DNA of 64,000 nucleotides, taken from positions 62,001-126,000 of the forward strand of contig CANQRQ010000003.1 of NCBI GenBank assembly GCA_947626315.1, given 5' to 3'. Position numbers and translations under genes: made by a program. The notes beneath the pieces are model-generated. The model saw only the letters and a list, made by a program, of their open reading frames with translations, did no database searches and was not told where the DNA came from. This DNA is from an uncultured Oscillospiraceae bacterium (GTDB lineage: Bacteria > Bacillota > Clostridia > Oscillospirales > Oscillospiraceae). This document shows, one piece after another, positions 16,311 to 25,266 of this stretch (its first letter is position 1; each line of letters begins with the position of its first letter).

Positions 16311-17024
16311 GTGACTTCTAAGGAATTACACAGATTAAACCGGCGCGACCTGCTGCAGCTTCTCCTGGCCCAGAGCGAGGAGGCCGAGCAGACCCGGCAG
16401 GAACTGGAGGAGGCGACCGCTCAGCTCAGCCTGGTGAGCGCCAACTATGAGCGGCTGCGCAAACGCCTGGACATGAAGGACGAGCAGATCCGCGAGCTGC
16501 GGACCGTACTCCAGACCGAGCGCACCCGCCGGGAGATCGAGCTGAACGAGGCGGGGAACATCGCCGAGGCGGCGCTCCGTCTCAACGGGATCTTCCAGGC
16601 GGCCCAGGAGGCGGCAGATCAGTATCTGCACAACATCCGGCTTCTCAGCGAAGGCGGCATTCCCGCCCCCGCGCCGCTGCCGGAATTTTCGGAGGACGAC
16701 GAGCCGCCGTTCCCCCCGGCGGAAGAGCTGAAGCCGGAGACCTCCGCGGAGCCGGAGACCCCCGCGGAGCCGGAGACCCCCGCGGAGCCGGAGACCCCCG
16801 CGGAGCCGGAGCCCCCCGCGGAGCCGGAGACCCCTGCAGAGCCGGAGACCCCCGCGGAGCCGGAGACCCCTGCAGAGCCGGAGACCCCCGCGGAGCCGGA
16901 GAGCTCTGCGGAGCCGGAGAGCTCTGCGGAATCAGAAGTCCCTGTGGAGCCGGAGATGAAGAAGGCCCGGAAGTTCTCCCTCTTTAAGCACAAAAAGGCG
17001 TCCGGGGCGGAGGGCAATTCATGA
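16311..17024 (+). CDS. Coiled-coil protein with Pro/Glu tandem repeats
   Basis: 237 residues from a GTG start, with GGTGA seven bases upstream as the ribosome site. Residues about 10-110 form a long, Glu/Arg/Leu-rich coiled coil. Residues about 140-215 are a six-residue repeat (EPETPA and variants, about twelve copies). The last 25 residues are basic (KKARKFSLFKHKK), so the molecule is strongly polarised in charge. There is no signal peptide or membrane helix. It overlaps signal peptidase I by four bases (ATGA), so the two are made together. It is transcribed divergently from the kinase/phosphatase cluster, whose kinases could phosphorylate its repeat threonines and serines; that link is speculation. 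I do not recognise a family. Confidence 0.75.
   Translation: MTSKELHRLNRRDLLQLLLAQSEEAEQTRQELEEATAQLSLVSANYERLRKRLDMKDEQIRELRTVLQTERTRREIELNEAGNIAEAALRLNGIFQAAQEAADQYLHNIRLLSEGGIPAPAPLPEFSEDDEPPFPPAEELKPETSAEPETPAEPETPAEPETPAEPEPPAEPETPAEPETPAEPETPAEPETPAEPESSAEPESSAESEVPVEPEMKKARKFSLFKHKKASGAEGNS
16730..16935 (+). repeat. Tandem repeat, 18-base unit, in coding sequence
   Basis: Near-perfect copies of an 18-base unit (GAGCCGGAGACCCCCGCG) with a few base changes encode the EPETPA repeat. The nearly identical DNA suggests recent expansion and likely length variation between strains. Confidence 0.85.
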
Positions 17025-17638
17025 GCGAGGAAAAAAAGAAACCGGAGCAGGGCGAGCAGAAAAAAGCGCCGGTGGAGCTGCCCTCCATTGATCAGCTCCG
17101 GGAGGAGCTGTCCAAGGAACAGTACAGGCACAGCTATAACCGGATTTTGCGCAGCACCATCTTTTCCCTGCTGGTGGTGGCGGCGGTGGCCGTGCTGCTG
17201 GCCGTGCTGCTGCTGCCGGTCCTGCGCATCAGCGGCACCTCTATGACGGAGACCCTCAGCGACGGAGACATCGTTGTGGCGATCACCGGCCGGAACTATG
17301 ACCCGGGCGACGTGGTGGCCTTTTACTACAACAACTCCATTCTGGTCAAACGGGTGATCGCCACTGCCGGGGACTGGGTGGATATCAAGGATAACGGCGA
17401 CGTGTACGTCAATGACGAGCTGCTGGATGAGCCCTACGTGAACGAGAAGGCCCTGGGCGAGTGCGACCTGGACTTTCCCTACCAGGTGCCCGATCAGAAA
17501 AACTTCCTGATGGGGGATCACCGGGCCACCTCCATCGACAGCCGCAGCAGCACCGTGGGCTGTGTGGACAACGGCCTGATCATCGGCAAGATCGTGTTTC
17601 GGGTCTGGCCGATGGCCAGCCTGGGCCTGGTGCGCTGA
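17021..17638 (+). CDS. lepB: Signal peptidase I (S26), Gram-positive type
   Basis: 205 residues. A charged cytosolic N-terminus of about 45 residues, longer than usual, precedes one membrane helix (about 46-68). The Ser/Lys dyad is S74 (SGTSM) and K110 (LVKRVIA), followed by the conserved GDHR and SIDSR boxes. It cleaves signal peptides on the outer face of the membrane. It overlaps the coiled-coil gene by four bases, and a strong terminator lies 18 bases after the stop. Several exported proteins of the window (the HtrA-FHA protease and others) could be substrates; the link to the divergent cluster is by position only. Confidence 0.93.
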   Translation: MSEEKKKPEQGEQKKAPVELPSIDQLREELSKEQYRHSYNRILRSTIFSLLVVAAVAVLLAVLLLPVLRISGTSMTETLSDGDIVVAITGRNYDPGDVVAFYYNNSILVKRVIATAGDWVDIKDNGDVYVNDELLDEPYVNEKALGECDLDFPYQVPDQKNFLMGDHRATSIDSRSSTVGCVDNGLIIGKIVFRVWPMASLGLVR

Positions 17639-17656
17639 ACCAAAAAGGAACATTAA

Positions 17657-17709
17657 ACCGAAAGCAGGCGGAGCGTGACAAGGCGCTCCGCCTGCTTTCG
17701 GTCTTTTTC
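17657..17709 (+). terminator. lepB: Strong intrinsic terminator after lepB
   Basis: A perfect 19-bp stem (ACCGAAAGCAGGCGGAGCG and its complement), an eight-base loop, then CTTTTTCT. It sits between convergent genes and may also stop the minus-strand transcript. Confidence 0.85.
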
Positions 17710-17726
17710 TATTCGGTTTATGCTGT

Positions 17727-18992
17727 TTATGTGCCGGCGTTCTGCAGGGCGATCTCCTCCAGCCGGTAGTTGTCCATACGCTCCACGCACCCGGCCGCGT
17801 CCGTCTCCCCCCGGAGCATGGCGTTCAGGGCGTCCATCACGTCCTCCGCGCTGTAGCCCACGATTTTGGAGGCGGCGGTGGAGACCCGCTCGTGCTCTGC
17901 AATGGCAGCCTGAGCGTCGGTGACCATGGGGGACTGGATGTTGCTGGTCTGGCCCCGGAAGCAGCTCACCGTGGAGATCCCGTCAAAGGCTGCGTTGTAA
18001 TTCTCCGGCGCGGCGCAGAAGGACAGAAAATCCAGAGCTTCCTGCACGTGGGGGCCGGCCTTGCACACCATCATCATGTTCAGGTTGCCGCCCTCAAAGG
18101 TCCCCTCCTCCGCGGTGCCCATAAAGGCGGGCATCAGAGCAAAATCGTCCACCGTGTAGGTCCCGCCGGTGAAATCCGTGTAAAACCAGGTGTCCCAGAT
18201 GAAGGTCATGACCGCCTGGCCGGAGCTGAGCTGGGAGCTGATATCGTCCCAGCCGGTGGAGCTGTAGTCCTTGCCGAACCAGCCGCTCTCCGCCGCGGTC
18301 TGTACCCAGCGGACAAAATCCGCCACGGCGGGGATATCCCCGTAGCAGAGCTCTCCCCGGTTGAGCCGGTCCAAGGTGTCCGGATCGTCGGCAAACACCG
18401 GGTCCAGGGCAAACTGGGGCATCCAGGCGCAGCCGCCGGCAGGCCAGCAGATGGGTGTGTACCCGCTCTCCGCCAGAACCTGGCAGAGCATGTTGAACTC
18501 CTCCTGGGAGGCGGCGGCCTTCAGGCCCAGCCGGTCCAGCAGGGTCTTGTTGTAGTAGCAGCCGGACACGGAGCTCTCCCAGAAGGGGAGGCCCAGCAGG
18601 TGCCCGCCGCTGTCGGTGCAGTAGGCCAGGGCACTGTCCGTCAGGTCGGAGATCCAGGCCTGGTCCTCCAGATAGAGGAAGTCAGCGGCCACGTTATAGC
18701 GGTTCAGGTCCGCGTTGTGAAAGTGCAGCAGAATGTCCGGCACCCGGCCCTCCGCCAGATCCCGGGCGGCCCGGGTCTCAAACTCCGCGTCCTCGTAGGA
18801 GATCAGCTTGATCCGCTGGCCGGTGGCGTCCTGGTAGAGCTGAAAAAGGCGGGTCAGATAGGGCTTGCCCAGGTCGCTCGCCTTGCCCATGACGGTCAGC
18901 GTGACGCCGCCGGCGCCGTCCGACCTGCCGCAGGCGCTCAGCAGCAGCGCCGCGGCCAGGAGAAGACAGAGGCACAGACGAATCCGTTTCAT
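17727..18992 (-). CDS. Family-1 extracellular solute-binding lipoprotein
   Basis: 421 residues. The lipoprotein signal has lipobox LLSAC (acylated Cys near 21). The body reads as a sugar-type (SBP_bac_1) binding protein, with the typical ICWP, WDTWFYTDF and family-like C-terminal helix regions. Its first four bases overlap the end of the hybrid histidine kinase upstream, and no permease or ATPase gene is near. It is therefore more likely a ligand-presenting partner of that kinase than a transport component, as known for some sugar-sensing kinases. It would be anchored to the outer face of the membrane. The ligand cannot be told from sequence. Confidence 0.85.
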   Translation of the reverse strand: MKRIRLCLCLLLAAALLLSACGRSDGAGGVTLTVMGKASDLGKPYLTRLFQLYQDATGQRIKLISYEDAEFETRAARDLAEGRVPDILLHFHNADLNRYNVAADFLYLEDQAWISDLTDSALAYCTDSGGHLLGLPFWESSVSGCYYNKTLLDRLGLKAAASQEEFNMLCQVLAESGYTPICWPAGGCAWMPQFALDPVFADDPDTLDRLNRGELCYGDIPAVADFVRWVQTAAESGWFGKDYSSTGWDDISSQLSSGQAVMTFIWDTWFYTDFTGGTYTVDDFALMPAFMGTAEEGTFEGGNLNMMMVCKAGPHVQEALDFLSFCAAPENYNAAFDGISTVSCFRGQTSNIQSPMVTDAQAAIAEHERVSTAASKIVGYSAEDVMDALNAMLRGETDAAGCVERMDNYRLEEIALQNAGT

Positions 18993-21916
18993 GCGCGTTT
19001 TCCCTCCTTCAAAAGCTTGCCCACCATCTCGCGCACGGTGTCCATGTTGATGGGCTTGCTCAGATGCCCGTCCATCCCGGCGTCCAGGGCGTTGCGCACG
19101 TCCTCGGCAAAGGCGTTGGCGGTCATGGCCACGATGGGGATGCTGGCCGCCTGGGGGTGGCCGCAGGCCCGGATGGCCCGGGCAGCCTCGTAGCCGTTCA
19201 TCACGGGCATCTGCACGTCCATGAGGATCATATCGTAGGTGCCAGGCAGGGAGCTCTGGAACAGCTCCAGGGCCTGCAGGCCGTTGACAGCCACCTGGCA
19301 GCTTGCACCCTCCATGTCCAGCATCTCCGTGAGGATCTCCGCGTTGAGCTCGTTGTCCTCCGCGGCCAGGAAGCGCCTGCCCTCCAGAACGCCGGCGGAA
19401 TCCGCGGGAGGCTCGGCCGCCTCCGCGGTCGGCTCCTCCGGGAACAGGGGACGGATGGTCTCCCAGAAGGTGGAGACGAAAAAGGGCTTGGGCATAAAGG
19501 CGTCGATGCCCGCCTGCCGGGCCTCCGCCTCAATGTCGGACCAGTCGTAGGAGGTCAGCACCAGGATGGGCACCTGGTCCCCCACCTGGGCGCGGATGCG
19601 CCGGGCGGCCTCCACCCCGTCCAGATCGGGCATCTTCCAATCCAGCAGAATGACATGGAAGCCCTCGCCCCGCTGCCAGGCGGTGACGGCCATCTCCACG
19701 GCGGCGGCGCCGCCGGTGACGCAGGCCACGTCCACGCCGGAGTCCCGCATCAGCTCCCGGATGCTCAGGCAGATGTCCTCCTCGTCGTCGGCCACCAGCA
19801 TCCGGGTGACCTTGCTCCGGTACCAGGAGGCCGCCTCTTCCTGCTCCGGCAGCAGGAAGGAGAGCTCCACGGTAAAGCAGCTCCCCTGGCCGGGGGCGCT
19901 CTCCACCTGGATGATGCCGCCCATCAGGTCCACCAGATTCTTGGTGATGGCCATGCCCAGGCCGGTGCCCTGGATCTTGTTGGTGACGGAGTTGATCTCC
20001 CGGCTGAAGGGGTCAAAGACCGTCTTCAAAAACTCCTCGCTCATGCCGATGCCGTTGTCCTTCACCACAAAGCGCAGCCGGGCGTACTGTTGCCCCGGGC
20101 CGGGGAGGGGAGACACGGTAAAGTCGATCCTTCCGCCCTCGGGGGTGTATTTCACCGCGTTGGACAGCAGGTTCAGCAGGATCTGGTTGAGACGCAGCCG
20201 GTCCCCCATGAGATGCTCCGGGGGCGCGCCGTGGACGTGGATGGCAAAGTCCTGCTGCTTGGCCTTGGCCTGGGGCATGACAATGATATTCAGCTCCTCC
20301 AGCATCTCCGGCAGGCTGAACCGGTCCACGTTCAGGGAGGTCTTGCCGCTCTCGATCTTGCTCATGTCCAGCACGTCGTTGATGAGGCTCAGCAGGTGCT
20401 GGCTGGAGGCGGTGATCTTCCGGGTGTACTCCCGGACCTTGTCCGGCTCGTCCGCGCTCTTTTCCAGCAGCACCGAGAAGCCCACAATGGCGTTCATGGG
20501 CGTGCGGATATCGTGGGACATGTTGGAGAGGAAATTGCTCTTGGCGGTGTTGGCGCTCTGGGCGGCGGTCAGGGCCTCCTGGAGCTGCTGGTTCATCCGC
20601 TGCTCCACGGTCCGGTCGCTGAGGACGAAGATGTACTTGCGCGCCTCCTGGATGCTCATGTGGTAAACGGTCATCCGGTACCAGCGGCGCTCCCCGGTGT
20701 TCTGATGCATGTACTCGTATTCCCAGTACTGGCTGCTGTTGAGGGGGATGGTGTCCAGCACGGTCTGGGGGATCACCACGTCCGTGTTGACGGTGCATTT
20801 TTCCAGCACCCGGATGTCCTTCCGGGCCTCTTCCACGGGGATGCCCAGCAGCCGCTCAATGTTGGGGCTGATATAGTCCACCCGCTTGTCGGCGATGTTG
20901 AGGGTGATGAAAATGTCGTCCACGCTGTTGGACAGCACGTCGAACATCCGCTCCCGGTACTGGAGCTCCAGGCGGTTTTTCCGGGACTGGCGGCTGCTGC
21001 GCAGCAGCAGGAGGACCACGGCTGTGGCCCCCAGCATCAGGAAAATGACCAGCAGAACGTTGGTGGTGGCCTTCTGCACGGATAAAAAGCCCGCGCTGAT
21101 GGCACTCAGGGGCACGGAGCTGAGCATGATGGTGTCCGGATAGCCCAGGTTCTGGTAGAGGATTACCTGGCTGTCCCCGCCGATCTCACAGCGGACCAAG
21201 CCCTGGCGGCCGTTTTCCCAGTCCCGGGCCAGAGCTGCCAGCTGCTCCTCGCTCAGGTCCGAGACAGCCCGCAGGTACACCAGATAGTTGCTGAATACGC
21301 CGCCGCCCGCCTGGGTGGACAGAAGCACCTGCCCATCGCCCCGGATCACAAAGCAGCGGGCTTCCCCGGAGAAGGCGTCCACGTTGAGGGAGCCGGCCAG
21401 GTCCGTGTTGGTGTAGGCGACGGCAACGGCGTCATAGCTGAAATCCCGGTAGCTCCGGCGGCCCACCGGCACGGCGAACAGGGTCACTTCCTTACCGGAG
21501 GAGAGGGTGGCCCCGGCCATGACGGGCTCGCCCTGCTTCAGCGTGTCCAGAGCGTCCCCCAGATCCAGCGATTCCGCCGTCCCGTCCGGGGACAGGCTGC
21601 CCCCCGCCCCGGAGAGGAAGCGGAAAGCGGTAAAGCCCCAGTAGGCCTGCTCCTTTTCCAGAAAGACCGAAAGCGCCTCCTCATCTTCAGAGAAGACGCC
21701 GGCGTTCTCCCAGCTCTCCAGCAGGCCCCAGTTGCGCTCCACAAAGGCGCTGAAGGAGCGGTTCACCTGGCTGTAGATCTCGTCCAGGGAACGGGTGCTG
21801 TCTTCATAAATTCGCCGGGAAATATAGCGGAAATAAACCGAACTGATCAAAATAACGGCGGCAATCACCAGAAAAACCAAAAGCAGGGAGCTGATTTTCC
21901 GGAGCTGTTTTTTCAT
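18989..21916 (-). CDS. Hybrid sensor histidine kinase with two receiver domains
   Basis: 975 residues. The start is ATG 21916, preceded by AAGGCGGTG and followed by a typical signal/anchor; the frame is open further upstream but that part reads as non-protein. Order: membrane helix 1 (about 9-29); an outside sensor of about 250 residues (Cache-like by layout); helix 2 (about 280-303); a PAS domain (about 320-440); HisKA with H468 (NMSHDIRTPMN); HATPase (LLNLLSNAVKY, GTGLGM); receiver 1 with D759 (LLDWKMP); receiver 2 with D900 (LMDVQMP). No output domain is fused. It shares the His-kinase/double-receiver plan with the kinase at the window start, but that one has built-in binding domains where this one has a separate lipoprotein gene. 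Confidence 0.92.
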   Translation of the reverse strand: MKKQLRKISSLLLVFLVIAAVILISSVYFRYISRRIYEDSTRSLDEIYSQVNRSFSAFVERNWGLLESWENAGVFSEDEEALSVFLEKEQAYWGFTAFRFLSGAGGSLSPDGTAESLDLGDALDTLKQGEPVMAGATLSSGKEVTLFAVPVGRRSYRDFSYDAVAVAYTNTDLAGSLNVDAFSGEARCFVIRGDGQVLLSTQAGGGVFSNYLVYLRAVSDLSEEQLAALARDWENGRQGLVRCEIGGDSQVILYQNLGYPDTIMLSSVPLSAISAGFLSVQKATTNVLLVIFLMLGATAVVLLLLRSSRQSRKNRLELQYRERMFDVLSNSVDDIFITLNIADKRVDYISPNIERLLGIPVEEARKDIRVLEKCTVNTDVVIPQTVLDTIPLNSSQYWEYEYMHQNTGERRWYRMTVYHMSIQEARKYIFVLSDRTVEQRMNQQLQEALTAAQSANTAKSNFLSNMSHDIRTPMNAIVGFSVLLEKSADEPDKVREYTRKITASSQHLLSLINDVLDMSKIESGKTSLNVDRFSLPEMLEELNIIVMPQAKAKQQDFAIHVHGAPPEHLMGDRLRLNQILLNLLSNAVKYTPEGGRIDFTVSPLPGPGQQYARLRFVVKDNGIGMSEEFLKTVFDPFSREINSVTNKIQGTGLGMAITKNLVDLMGGIIQVESAPGQGSCFTVELSFLLPEQEEAASWYRSKVTRMLVADDEEDICLSIRELMRDSGVDVACVTGGAAAVEMAVTAWQRGEGFHVILLDWKMPDLDGVEAARRIRAQVGDQVPILVLTSYDWSDIEAEARQAGIDAFMPKPFFVSTFWETIRPLFPEEPTAEAAEPPADSAGVLEGRRFLAAEDNELNAEILTEMLDMEGASCQVAVNGLQALELFQSSLPGTYDMILMDVQMPVMNGYEAARAIRACGHPQAASIPIVAMTANAFAEDVRNALDAGMDGHLSKPINMDTVREMVGKLLKEGKRA

Positions 21917-22023
21917 AAGAACACCGCCTTCCGATTGAATTTTACCATAGACGCACGGGAAAAGCAACGTGTAACTGCCTGCAAAAAAGCGACAGCCGCG
22001 CCCGTTCTCCCGCCGTCTTTGGG

Positions 22024-22068
22024 AAAAGGGGGCTTTGAAAAGAGCGAAACGCTTTTCAAAGCCCCCTT
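22024..22068 (-). terminator. galE: Terminator after galE
   Basis: AAGGGGGCTTTGAAAAG and CTTTTCAAAGCCCCCTT form a 17-bp stem with a nine-base loop. On the minus strand it ends in a short T-run. It lies 24 bases beyond the galE stop. Confidence 0.6.
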
Positions 22069-22091
22069 GGAACGAACAGACGCCGGGGGGC

Positions 22092-23108
22092 TCAGCCCTC
22101 GTAGCCCATGGGATTCCTGGACTGCCAGGCCCAGGTGTCCCGGCACATGTCCTCCAGGCTGTGCTCCGCTTTCCAGCCCAGGAGCCGGGCGCTCTTGTCC
22201 GGGCTGGCGTAGACCGTGCCCAGGTCGCCGGGACGGCGGCCCACGATCTCATAGGGGATCTTTACCCCGTTGACCCGCTGGAAGGCCTTCACCATGTCCA
22301 GCACGCTGTAGCCCTGGCCGGTGCCCAGGTTGAAGACGCTCTCGCCCCGGTGCTCCAGCATGTAGGAGATGGCGGCCACATGGCCCCGGGCCAGATCCAC
22401 CACGTGGATATAGTCCCGCACGCCGGTGCCGTCCGGCGTGTCATAGTCGTTGCCGAAGATGCGCAGCTTTTCCAGACGGCCCGCGGCCACCTGGGAGATG
22501 TAGGGCATCAGGTTGTTGGGAATGCCCCGGGGGTCCTCCCCGATCAGGCCGCTGCTGTGGGCCCCGATGGGGTTAAAGTACCGCAGGAGCACCACGGACC
22601 AGTCCGGCACCGCCTTGGCGGTGTCCCGCAGGATCTGCTCGGACATGTACTTGGTCCAGCCGTAGGGGTTGGTACACATGCCGGTGATGCCGTCCTCCCG
22701 CAGGGGGACCCGGTTTTCGCTGGAGTAGACCGTGGCGGAGGAGGAGAAGACGATGTTCTTTACCCCGTGGTCCCGCATGGCCTCGCAGAGTGTGACGGTG
22801 GAGAAGAGGTTGTTGTCATAGTATTCCAGCGGCATGGACACCGATTCCCCCACGGCCTTGAGCCCCGCGAAGTGAATGGCGCAGTCGATGGCGTGCTTTT
22901 CAAAGATCCGGTCCAGCGCGGCCCGGTCCCGCACGTCGTTTTCATAAAAGGCCACATGCCTGCCGGTGATCTGCTCCACCCGCTCCACCGCCTTGGCGCT
23001 GGAGTTCACCAGGTTGTCGATCACCACTACGTCCATGCCCCGGTTGAGGAGCTCCACGCAGGTGTGGCTGCCGATATAGCCGGCGCCGCCGGTCACTAAG
23101 ATGGTCAT
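22092..23108 (-). CDS. galE: UDP-glucose 4-epimerase
   Basis: 338 residues, the usual length. The NAD-binding GGAGYIGS motif is at the N-terminus, with the active-site serine region SSSATVYS near 122-129 and the YGWTKYMSE catalytic Tyr/Lys pair near 147-155. It interconverts UDP-glucose and UDP-galactose in the cytosol, supplying sugar nucleotides for envelope glycans. It lies 40 bases after a sugar-phosphate nucleotidyltransferase-like gene on the same strand, which fits a sugar-nucleotide operon feeding the glycosyltransferases elsewhere in the window. Upstream RBS: AGGAGG. Confidence 0.96.
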   Translation of the reverse strand: MTILVTGGAGYIGSHTCVELLNRGMDVVVIDNLVNSSAKAVERVEQITGRHVAFYENDVRDRAALDRIFEKHAIDCAIHFAGLKAVGESVSMPLEYYDNNLFSTVTLCEAMRDHGVKNIVFSSSATVYSSENRVPLREDGITGMCTNPYGWTKYMSEQILRDTAKAVPDWSVVLLRYFNPIGAHSSGLIGEDPRGIPNNLMPYISQVAAGRLEKLRIFGNDYDTPDGTGVRDYIHVVDLARGHVAAISYMLEHRGESVFNLGTGQGYSVLDMVKAFQRVNGVKIPYEIVGRRPGDLGTVYASPDKSARLLGWKAEHSLEDMCRDTWAWQSRNPMGYEG

Positions 23109-23148
23109 GGCTGTTCCTCCTGTTAAGATCCGTTCTAAGAAGCGCTGA

Positions 23149-24060
23149 TTAATCCAGCATTTGCGCCGGGTAGACGCCCCTGGCGCGCATCCCGGCGATA
23201 TGCGCGATCACGCCGGGCAGGTCCTCCTTATAGGTCATGCCGAACCAGGTCTCGTGGCAGTTGAGGACCCGGACGCTGCCGCTGCCGCTGTGGATCAGCT
23301 CGTTGACCACATAGGGCAGAAAATACTCGCACTTGAGGGGGTTGACCGGCAGATTCTCCTCCAGCCAGCGGGGGAAACGCCCGCTCAGTTCCTCCCACAT
23401 GCCGGCGCCGAAGCCCCAGCAGTTCATGGAGACCAGGGTGCCGCCGGGCAGGGGGACATAGGCTCCGTTCTCGTCGGGATAGGCCCCGTCCTCGCCCCGC
23501 TTCTCGATGCCCAGGCGCTCCACCACATCGCTGAGGCAGCCGTTTTCCACCTGGCAGATGCCCCGGGCCACGCTGCCGCTGTCGGTGACGGTGTTGCGCA
23601 GCAGATAGGCGACGATGGCGTGCTCGTTGGCCGGCCGGTCCTGGCTGAGAAAGTCATAGAGGGCGGCATAGGCCGAGGGGCCGTAAAAATCGTCCGCGTT
23701 GATGACGGCAAAGGGCCCCGTCACCGCGCCCTTGGCACAGAGGGCGGCGTGCCCGGTGCCCCAGGGCTTGACCCGCCCCTCCGGGACGGCGAAGCCCTCC
23801 GGCAGACTGTCCAGCTGCTGGTAGATGTACTGGACGTCGAAATATTTCTCCACCCGGCGGCCGATAAAGGCTTTGAAGTCCTCCTCGATCTCGCGCTTGA
23901 TGATGAAGGCCACCTTGCGAAAGCCCGCCCGGTAGGCGTCATAGAGGGAGAAGTCAATAATGGCGTGGCCGTACTCGTCCACGGCGGTGATCTGCTTCAG
24001 CCCGCCGAAGCGGCTGCCCATGCCGGCGGCCAGAATCAAAAGCGTCGGTTCCTGCATCAT
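23149..24060 (-). CDS. Sugar-phosphate nucleotidyltransferase-like protein
   Basis: 303 residues. The N-terminus LLILAAGMGSRFGGLKQ matches the nucleotide-binding loop of the NTP_transferase family, and INADDFYG near 118 is the metal-binding region. Similar proteins are annotated as UTP-glucose-1-phosphate or related nucleotidyltransferases, but the sequence departs from GalU and GlmU in the middle, so the sugar is unknown. It is the first gene of a two-gene operon with galE and has a clear promoter at 24095-24123. Either of two adjacent ATG codons (24060, 24057) could be the start. Confidence 0.85.
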   Translation of the reverse strand: MMQEPTLLILAAGMGSRFGGLKQITAVDEYGHAIIDFSLYDAYRAGFRKVAFIIKREIEEDFKAFIGRRVEKYFDVQYIYQQLDSLPEGFAVPEGRVKPWGTGHAALCAKGAVTGPFAVINADDFYGPSAYAALYDFLSQDRPANEHAIVAYLLRNTVTDSGSVARGICQVENGCLSDVVERLGIEKRGEDGAYPDENGAYVPLPGGTLVSMNCWGFGAGMWEELSGRFPRWLEENLPVNPLKCEYFLPYVVNELIHSGSGSVRVLNCHETWFGMTYKEDLPGVIAHIAGMRARGVYPAQMLD

Positions 24061-24094
24061 AATCCCCCCGCAAAAAAATCAAAGGTTCCTCTGC

Positions 24095-24123
24095 ATTATA
24101 GGATTCCCGGCCTGCTTTGTAAA
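24095..24123 (-). promoter_or_regulatory. Promoter of the nucleotidyltransferase-galE operon
   Basis: Minus strand: TTTACA, a 17-base spacer, TATAAT, with the -10 about 35 bases before the first start codon. Confidence 0.6.
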
Positions 24124-24158
24124 GAGGGAATCCGCCGGAAAGAGGGAAAAATGGGCGC

Positions 24159-24770
24159 TTAACGGTTCATCGCCGCCCGGCAGTAATAGTTGAACATCCG
24201 CTCCCGCTCCAGGGTGCTGGCGTCCATGTGCCCGGGGTACACCTCATAGTCCCCCTCCAGGGCGCAGAGCTTCTTGAGGGAGTCCAGCTCCTGCACCATG
24301 TCCCCGCCGGGGAGGTCGGTGCGGCCGCAGCTGCCCTTGAAGAGCGTGTCCCCGGTGAAGAGGGCGTCCCCGCAGCGGAGGGTCACGCTGCCGGGGGTGT
24401 GCCCCGGCGTCTCCAGCACCTCAAAGCGCAGAGAACCCACCTGCACCGTGTCCCCCTCCTTATAATAGAAGCCGTTTTCCGGCAGGTGGAAGGCGAAGCG
24501 GTTGTCCAGGCTGTTCCGGGCGTCGTCCTTCTCGTGCACATAGACCGGGGCGCCGGTCTCCTCCGACACGGGCAGCACCGCGCCGATATGGTCAAAGTGC
24601 CCGTGGGTCAGGAGAATGACCCGGCATTTCAGGTGGTTGGACTCCAGATAGTCCAGAATGGTGTTGCTCTCGTCGCCCGGGTCGATGACGGCGCATTCCA
24701 GGCTGTCCTCGTCAGAGACGATGTAGCAGTTGGTCTCAAACTGGCCTACGGAAAAGGTTTTGATCAGCAT
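24159..24770 (-). CDS. Metallo-beta-lactamase-fold hydrolase (glyoxalase II-like)
   Basis: 203 residues. The di-metal motif THGHFDH is near 56-62, with further ligands in TPGHTPGS, GDTLF and PGHMD. The length and motif set match small single-domain MBL-fold proteins of Firmicutes usually compared to hydroxyacylglutathione hydrolase; the true substrate is unknown. It is the last gene of the recJ-relA-dtd cluster and starts three bases after dtd ends, an arrangement common in Firmicutes. Cytosolic; no signal peptide. Confidence 0.9.
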   Translation of the reverse strand: MLIKTFSVGQFETNCYIVSDEDSLECAVIDPGDESNTILDYLESNHLKCRVILLTHGHFDHIGAVLPVSEETGAPVYVHEKDDARNSLDNRFAFHLPENGFYYKEGDTVQVGSLRFEVLETPGHTPGSVTLRCGDALFTGDTLFKGSCGRTDLPGGDMVQELDSLKKLCALEGDYEVYPGHMDASTLERERMFNYYCRAAMNR

Positions 24771-24773
24771 GGC

Positions 24774-25217
24774 TCACAGCTCCTTCGTATCCAAAAGTAT
24801 AGTAACCGGCCCATCGTTGACGGATTCCACCAGCATCTCCGCGCCGAATTCGCCGGTCTCCACATGGAAGCCCCGGCCGCGGCACTCGCCGATCACCTGC
24901 TCGTACAGGGGGATGGCGGTCTCCGGCCGGGCGGCCTTGGAAAAGCCCGGGCGGCGGGAGCGGCAGTCCGCAAAGAGGGTAAACTGGCTGATGATCAGCA
25001 GCTCCGCCCCGGCGTCCGCCGGGTTGACGTTCATTTTTCCGTTTTCGTCCTCAAAGACCCGCAGACCGCAGATCTTATCGGCAATTTTCAGGGCCTCGGC
25101 CTCGCCGTCGGCCTCGTGGACCCCCAGCAGCACCAGAAAGCCGCCGCCGATGCGGCCCTTGACCTGGCCGCCGATGGTCACGGAGGCGGATCTGACCCGG
25201 GTTACGACTGCCCGCAT
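24774..25217 (-). CDS. dtd: D-aminoacyl-tRNA deacylase
   Basis: 147 residues, the standard DTD length. The conserved SQFTLFAD near 77-84 and the Gly-Pro motif NDGPVTI near 134-140 are the two active-site signatures. It removes D-amino acids, and glycine from tRNA-Ala, to proofread charged tRNA. It follows relA by 49 bases, a pairing widespread in Firmicutes. Confidence 0.96.
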   Translation of the reverse strand: MRAVVTRVRSASVTIGGQVKGRIGGGFLVLLGVHEADGEAEALKIADKICGLRVFEDENGKMNVNPADAGAELLIISQFTLFADCRSRRPGFSKAARPETAIPLYEQVIGECRGRGFHVETGEFGAEMLVESVNDGPVTILLDTKEL

Positions 25218-25266
25218 AGTGGTTCCTCCTTTATAATATAAGGGTAAATCTCGTCAGCAAATCTTG

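Noticed and set aside
16730-16935. CRISPR array
   Set aside because: The periodic repeat has no unique spacers, is in frame and encodes EPETPA. It is a coding minisatellite.
21917-22252. N-terminal extension of the hybrid kinase
   Set aside because: The frame stays open for 112 codons upstream, but the translation is Arg/Pro/Gly noise, overlaps galE and its terminator, and the ribosome site fits ATG 21916.
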